DNA of 7,159 bases from Acidobacteriota bacterium (GTDB taxonomy: Bacteria; Acidobacteriota; Terriglobia; Terriglobales; Acidobacteriaceae): assembly GCA_019510535.1 (NCBI GenBank), contig JAEKKE010000324.1, positions 1-7,159 on the forward strand, given 5' to 3'. The notes beneath the pieces are model-generated. The model saw nothing but the letters and a program-made list of their open reading frames with translations. It was not told where the DNA came from and searched no databases. Below, piece by piece: positions 5,354-7,159 of the stretch. Every line of letters starts with the position of its first letter. Position 1 is the stretch's first letter. The translations under genes were made by a program, and so were the position numbers.

Positions 5354-6715
5354 CTACTCCGCCCAGCCGTTTACCGTCTCCTTGAAGACGCGGCCGCGGT
5401 GTTCGTAACTCTGGAACTGATCGAAGCTCGCACATGCAGGCGCCAACAAGACGACTTCGCCTGGTTGGGCAGCTTCCTTTGCCTGAGCGAGTGCGTTTTC
5501 CAAAGTTCCCGCTGAGACTATGTTGACTACTTTGTTAAGGTGCGACTCGATCTTTTCCGCGGCTGAACCAATGGTGTAAACAGCGACAGCCCTGTCTTTC
5601 AACAGAGGCACGAGTGTACGGTAGTCCGAATCCTTGTCCTTGCCACCGAGAATCAGGTGGATTCCCTTTGGAAACGACTCCAACGCCTTCACCGTAGCAT
5701 CCACATTCGTGGCCTTCGAGTCGTTGTAATAGTCCACACCGTTTACCTTGCGCACGAACTCAAGACGGTGTTCTACCGCCTTGAAGCTGGCTACAGCTGC
5801 ACGCACCTGTTCTTTCGAGACACCCGCAAGCCTTGCCGCGGTGATGGCTGCAAGGACGTTCTCGATATTGTGAGCGCCCTTGAGGGGGATCTCGCTGATC
5901 GGCATGATCGGCTCCGGGCGATGGCCTTCCTTCTGTTTGAAGTAGATGCCGTCGCCGTGGACAAACGCTCCCTGCTTGATCTGCCGCGAGGGCGAGAACC
6001 AATAGATACCGGCCTTCGTATGCGATGCGGTCAACTGCGTGGGCACATCTTCGGCGTTCAGTACAAGGAAGTCCGAGGGGTCCTGCGCGATGGTGATGCG
6101 GTATTTTGCCGCGGCATAGGCCTCAAAGGTGCCATGGCGGTCCAGATGATCAGGCGTGATGTTCAGGACCACGGCGATCTTCGGATGGAAGTGGGTCACC
6201 GTCTCCAACTGGAAGCTCGAAACTTCCAACACCACCCAATGCTTATGGGTGGAGACGCGGCGAAGGTTCAGGACCGGAGTTCCGATATTGCCGCCCACCA
6301 ACGCCGGCAGACCAGCGGTCTTCAGAATATGACCGATCAGCGAGGTGGTTGTCGTCTTCCCATTCGACCCGGTAATGGCGATGATCTGCCCCTTCAGGAA
6401 GTAGGACGCAAGCTCTACCTCACCAATCACCGGCACGCCGGCAGCCACGGCATATGCGATCTCTTCCGTGTCCAGCGGGACGCCGGGCGAAACCACCAGC
6501 AGATCCTGCCGACGGAAGGTCAGCACACCATGCCCGCCCGTCTCTACCGCAATACCCGCCTCCAGCAGCGCCGGCAGCTCTGCTGACAGCGCTGAAGCCG
6601 ACCTGGAGTCCGAAACGGTGACAAGGGCTCCCTGCTCCTTAAGAAAGTGAGCAGCAGCCAGGCCTGACTTTCCAAGACCAACAACGAGGACACGTTTATT
6701 CTTCAGCTCGATCAT
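5354..6715 (-). CDS. murD: UDP-N-acetylmuramoyl-L-alanine--D-glutamate ligase MurD
   Basis: Cytoplasmic ATP-dependent ligase that adds D-glutamate to UDP-MurNAc-L-Ala, the second residue of the peptidoglycan stem. It is 453 residues, a normal length. The domains are in order: an N-terminal UDP-binding fold with VVGLGKSGLAA (11-21), the ATPase domain with P-loop TGSNGKTTT (115-123), GGNIGTP (141-147), LEVSSFQLE (163-171), NITPDHLDRHG (185-195) and Lys204 at the place of the carbamylated lysine, then a C-terminal domain with YNDSKATN (330-337), LILGGKDKDSDY (354-365) and LLAPACASFDQFQSYEHRG (423-441). The substrate-side KATN block is intact, so activity is expected. No strong Shine-Dalgarno precedes the ATG. 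An upstream candidate promoter suggests transcription partly independent of mraY. Confidence 0.97.
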   Translation of the reverse strand: MIELKNKRVLVVGLGKSGLAAAHFLKEQGALVTVSDSRSASALSAELPALLEAGIAVETGGHGVLTFRRQDLLVVSPGVPLDTEEIAYAVAAGVPVIGEVELASYFLKGQIIAITGSNGKTTTTSLIGHILKTAGLPALVGGNIGTPVLNLRRVSTHKHWVVLEVSSFQLETVTHFHPKIAVVLNITPDHLDRHGTFEAYAAAKYRITIAQDPSDFLVLNAEDVPTQLTASHTKAGIYWFSPSRQIKQGAFVHGDGIYFKQKEGHRPEPIMPISEIPLKGAHNIENVLAAITAARLAGVSKEQVRAAVASFKAVEHRLEFVRKVNGVDYYNDSKATNVDATVKALESFPKGIHLILGGKDKDSDYRTLVPLLKDRAVAVYTIGSAAEKIESHLNKVVNIVSAGTLENALAQAKEAAQPGEVVLLAPACASFDQFQSYEHRGRVFKETVNGWAE

Positions 6716-6763
6716 TGTTTCTACGTAAATTCGCTCTTCTTGTTTGTCATTCCGCAGAGAGCA

Positions 6764-6791
6764 AATATCTGCTCTTGGTGCGGTCTGTCAG
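6764..6791 (-). promoter_or_regulatory. Candidate promoter upstream of murD with an inverted repeat over the -10 box
   Basis: On the minus strand CTGACA (6786-6791, 5 of 6) and GATATT (6764-6769, 4 of 6) are 16 bp apart. This would start RNA near 6757 and give a leader of about 42 nt before murD. AGAGCA and TGCTCT flank the -10 box exactly (6758-6775), a perfect 6-bp inverted repeat that could be an operator. This is by-eye evidence only. The rest of the gap, 6792-6919, shows no gene or clear structure. Confidence 0.35.
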
Positions 6792-6919
6792 GAGATTGCA
6801 ATCAAGGCTACCACCTCACCTAGCCCTGGGCATCAAGACGAAAGAGAGATCCGGCCGCCTCATTTACCGGCTGCCAAAAGAATGGACGATGAACTCCCCT
6901 CCCGGAGAGCACACACTGG

Positions 6920-7029
6920 AGCATTTTCCCTGTTGCTGGGTTTCCCGGAAAGGGCGTGTAGTGGCGTTTTCATTGCGGAAAACACCCATAAATGCGGAAA
7001 CCCTGCATCACACCCACAGGAAGAATGCT
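6920..7029. repeat. Dispersed palindromic element, copy 2, between mraY and murD
   Basis: A 110-bp relative of the element at 2961-3073. Pairing: AGCATTTTCCCTGT (6920-6933) with ACAGGAAGAATGCT (7016-7029), TGCTGGGTTTCC (6934-6945) with GGAAACCCTGCA (6996-7007, 11 of 12), and GGCGTTTTC (6963-6971) with GAAAACACC (6978-6986). The one inner mismatch is C-A as plus-strand RNA but a G-U wobble as minus-strand RNA, the direction in which the cell-wall genes are read. The base of the hairpin directly follows the mraY stop codon, and pairing can extend into it (6916-7033). In the mRNA it would fold between mraY and murD. Confidence 0.85.
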
Positions 7030-7159
7030 CTAGCGTAATTTCAGGGTCGTAAGAGCGAACAGAGCAAAGACCAGGGCTGCAATCCAGAACCGGACGATAA
7101 CCTTGCTCTCGCTCCACCCCAGCAGCTCGAAGTGGTGGTGCAGTGGAGCCATTTTGAAG
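7030..7159 (-). CDS. mraY: Phospho-N-acetylmuramoyl-pentapeptide transferase MraY, C-terminal end only
   Basis: Integral membrane enzyme that transfers phospho-MurNAc-pentapeptide from UDP to undecaprenyl phosphate to form lipid I. Only the last 42 residues are in the window; the gene continues beyond the right edge. The fragment begins FKMAPLHHHFELLGWSESKV, containing the HHHFEL motif of the last cytoplasmic loop, which is diagnostic for MraY. It is followed by the final membrane helix (VIVRFWIAALVFALFALTTL) and ends KLR. The order mraY, murD, ftsW, murG agrees with the dcw cluster. The gap of 314 bases to murD is unusually long for this pair and is partly filled by a palindromic repeat. Confidence 0.95.
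   Translation of the reverse strand, partial: FKMAPLHHHFELLGWSESKVIVRFWIAALVFALFALTTLKLR

Noticed and set aside
5657..6586. 309-residue plus-strand open frame opposite murD
   Set aside because: murD on the other strand has every family motif in order; the plus-strand frame is Arg/His/Leu-rich with no recognisable domain.
6715..7052. Two overlapping plus-strand frames (107 and 102 residues) in the mraY-murD gap
   Set aside because: They end inside the repeat or the mraY antisense, show no Shine-Dalgarno and have no plausible protein character.
6860..7117. 85-residue minus-strand frame through palindromic copy 2, similar to a frame through copy 1
   Set aside because: The similarity is explained by the repeated DNA. 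The frame overlaps the certain mraY end, and the pairing pattern, not the codons, appears preserved. Such frames may be mis-annotated as conserved hypothetical proteins.

Overview
The window looks like chromosomal DNA of a GC-rich bacterium, most likely an Acidobacteriota of the Terriglobia/Acidobacteriaceae type. This is inferred from the protein sequences, the soil-bacterium style YXWGXW-repeat secreted protein and the small two-helix membrane proteins; no rRNA or marker phylogeny is available here to prove it. Nothing in the window indicates a phage, plasmid or transposase.

Region 1 (1-795): a minus-strand A-type iron-sulfur carrier gene (ErpA/IscA family) ends at a strong hairpin terminator. 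A 316-bp divergent intergenic region follows. It holds a plausible promoter for the carrier gene, a weaker candidate promoter for the rightward genes, a 20-bp-period direct repeat between them and a small inverted repeat.

Region 2 (796-1778): three small plus-strand membrane-protein genes of 92, 54 and 90 residues, each with its own Shine-Dalgarno. The first and third are diverged paralogs sharing a YRGxLTRxEEDQxFL signature between two membrane helices. The middle one is a single-helix protein. A 26-bp perfect palindrome lies between the first and second genes. I do not recognise a function; this is the most novel-looking protein content in the window.

Region 3 (1915-2961): a secreted YXWGXW-repeat protein with a Gly/Asn/Phe-rich, His-tipped C-terminal half.

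Region 4 (3091-7159, minus strand): part of the division and cell-wall (dcw) cluster in the usual order mraY (only its end), murD, ftsW, murG. These make lipid I (MraY), add D-Glu to UDP-MurNAc-L-Ala (MurD), polymerise septal glycan (FtsW) and make lipid II (MurG). The run stops after murG at a bidirectional terminator, so murC and ftsQAZ do not follow directly.

The most interesting non-coding signal is a dispersed palindromic element of about 110 bp present twice, downstream of the YXWGXW gene and between mraY and murD. Both copies fold into the same long three-tier hairpin, one base pair covaries between them, and each copy starts at or immediately next to a stop codon.
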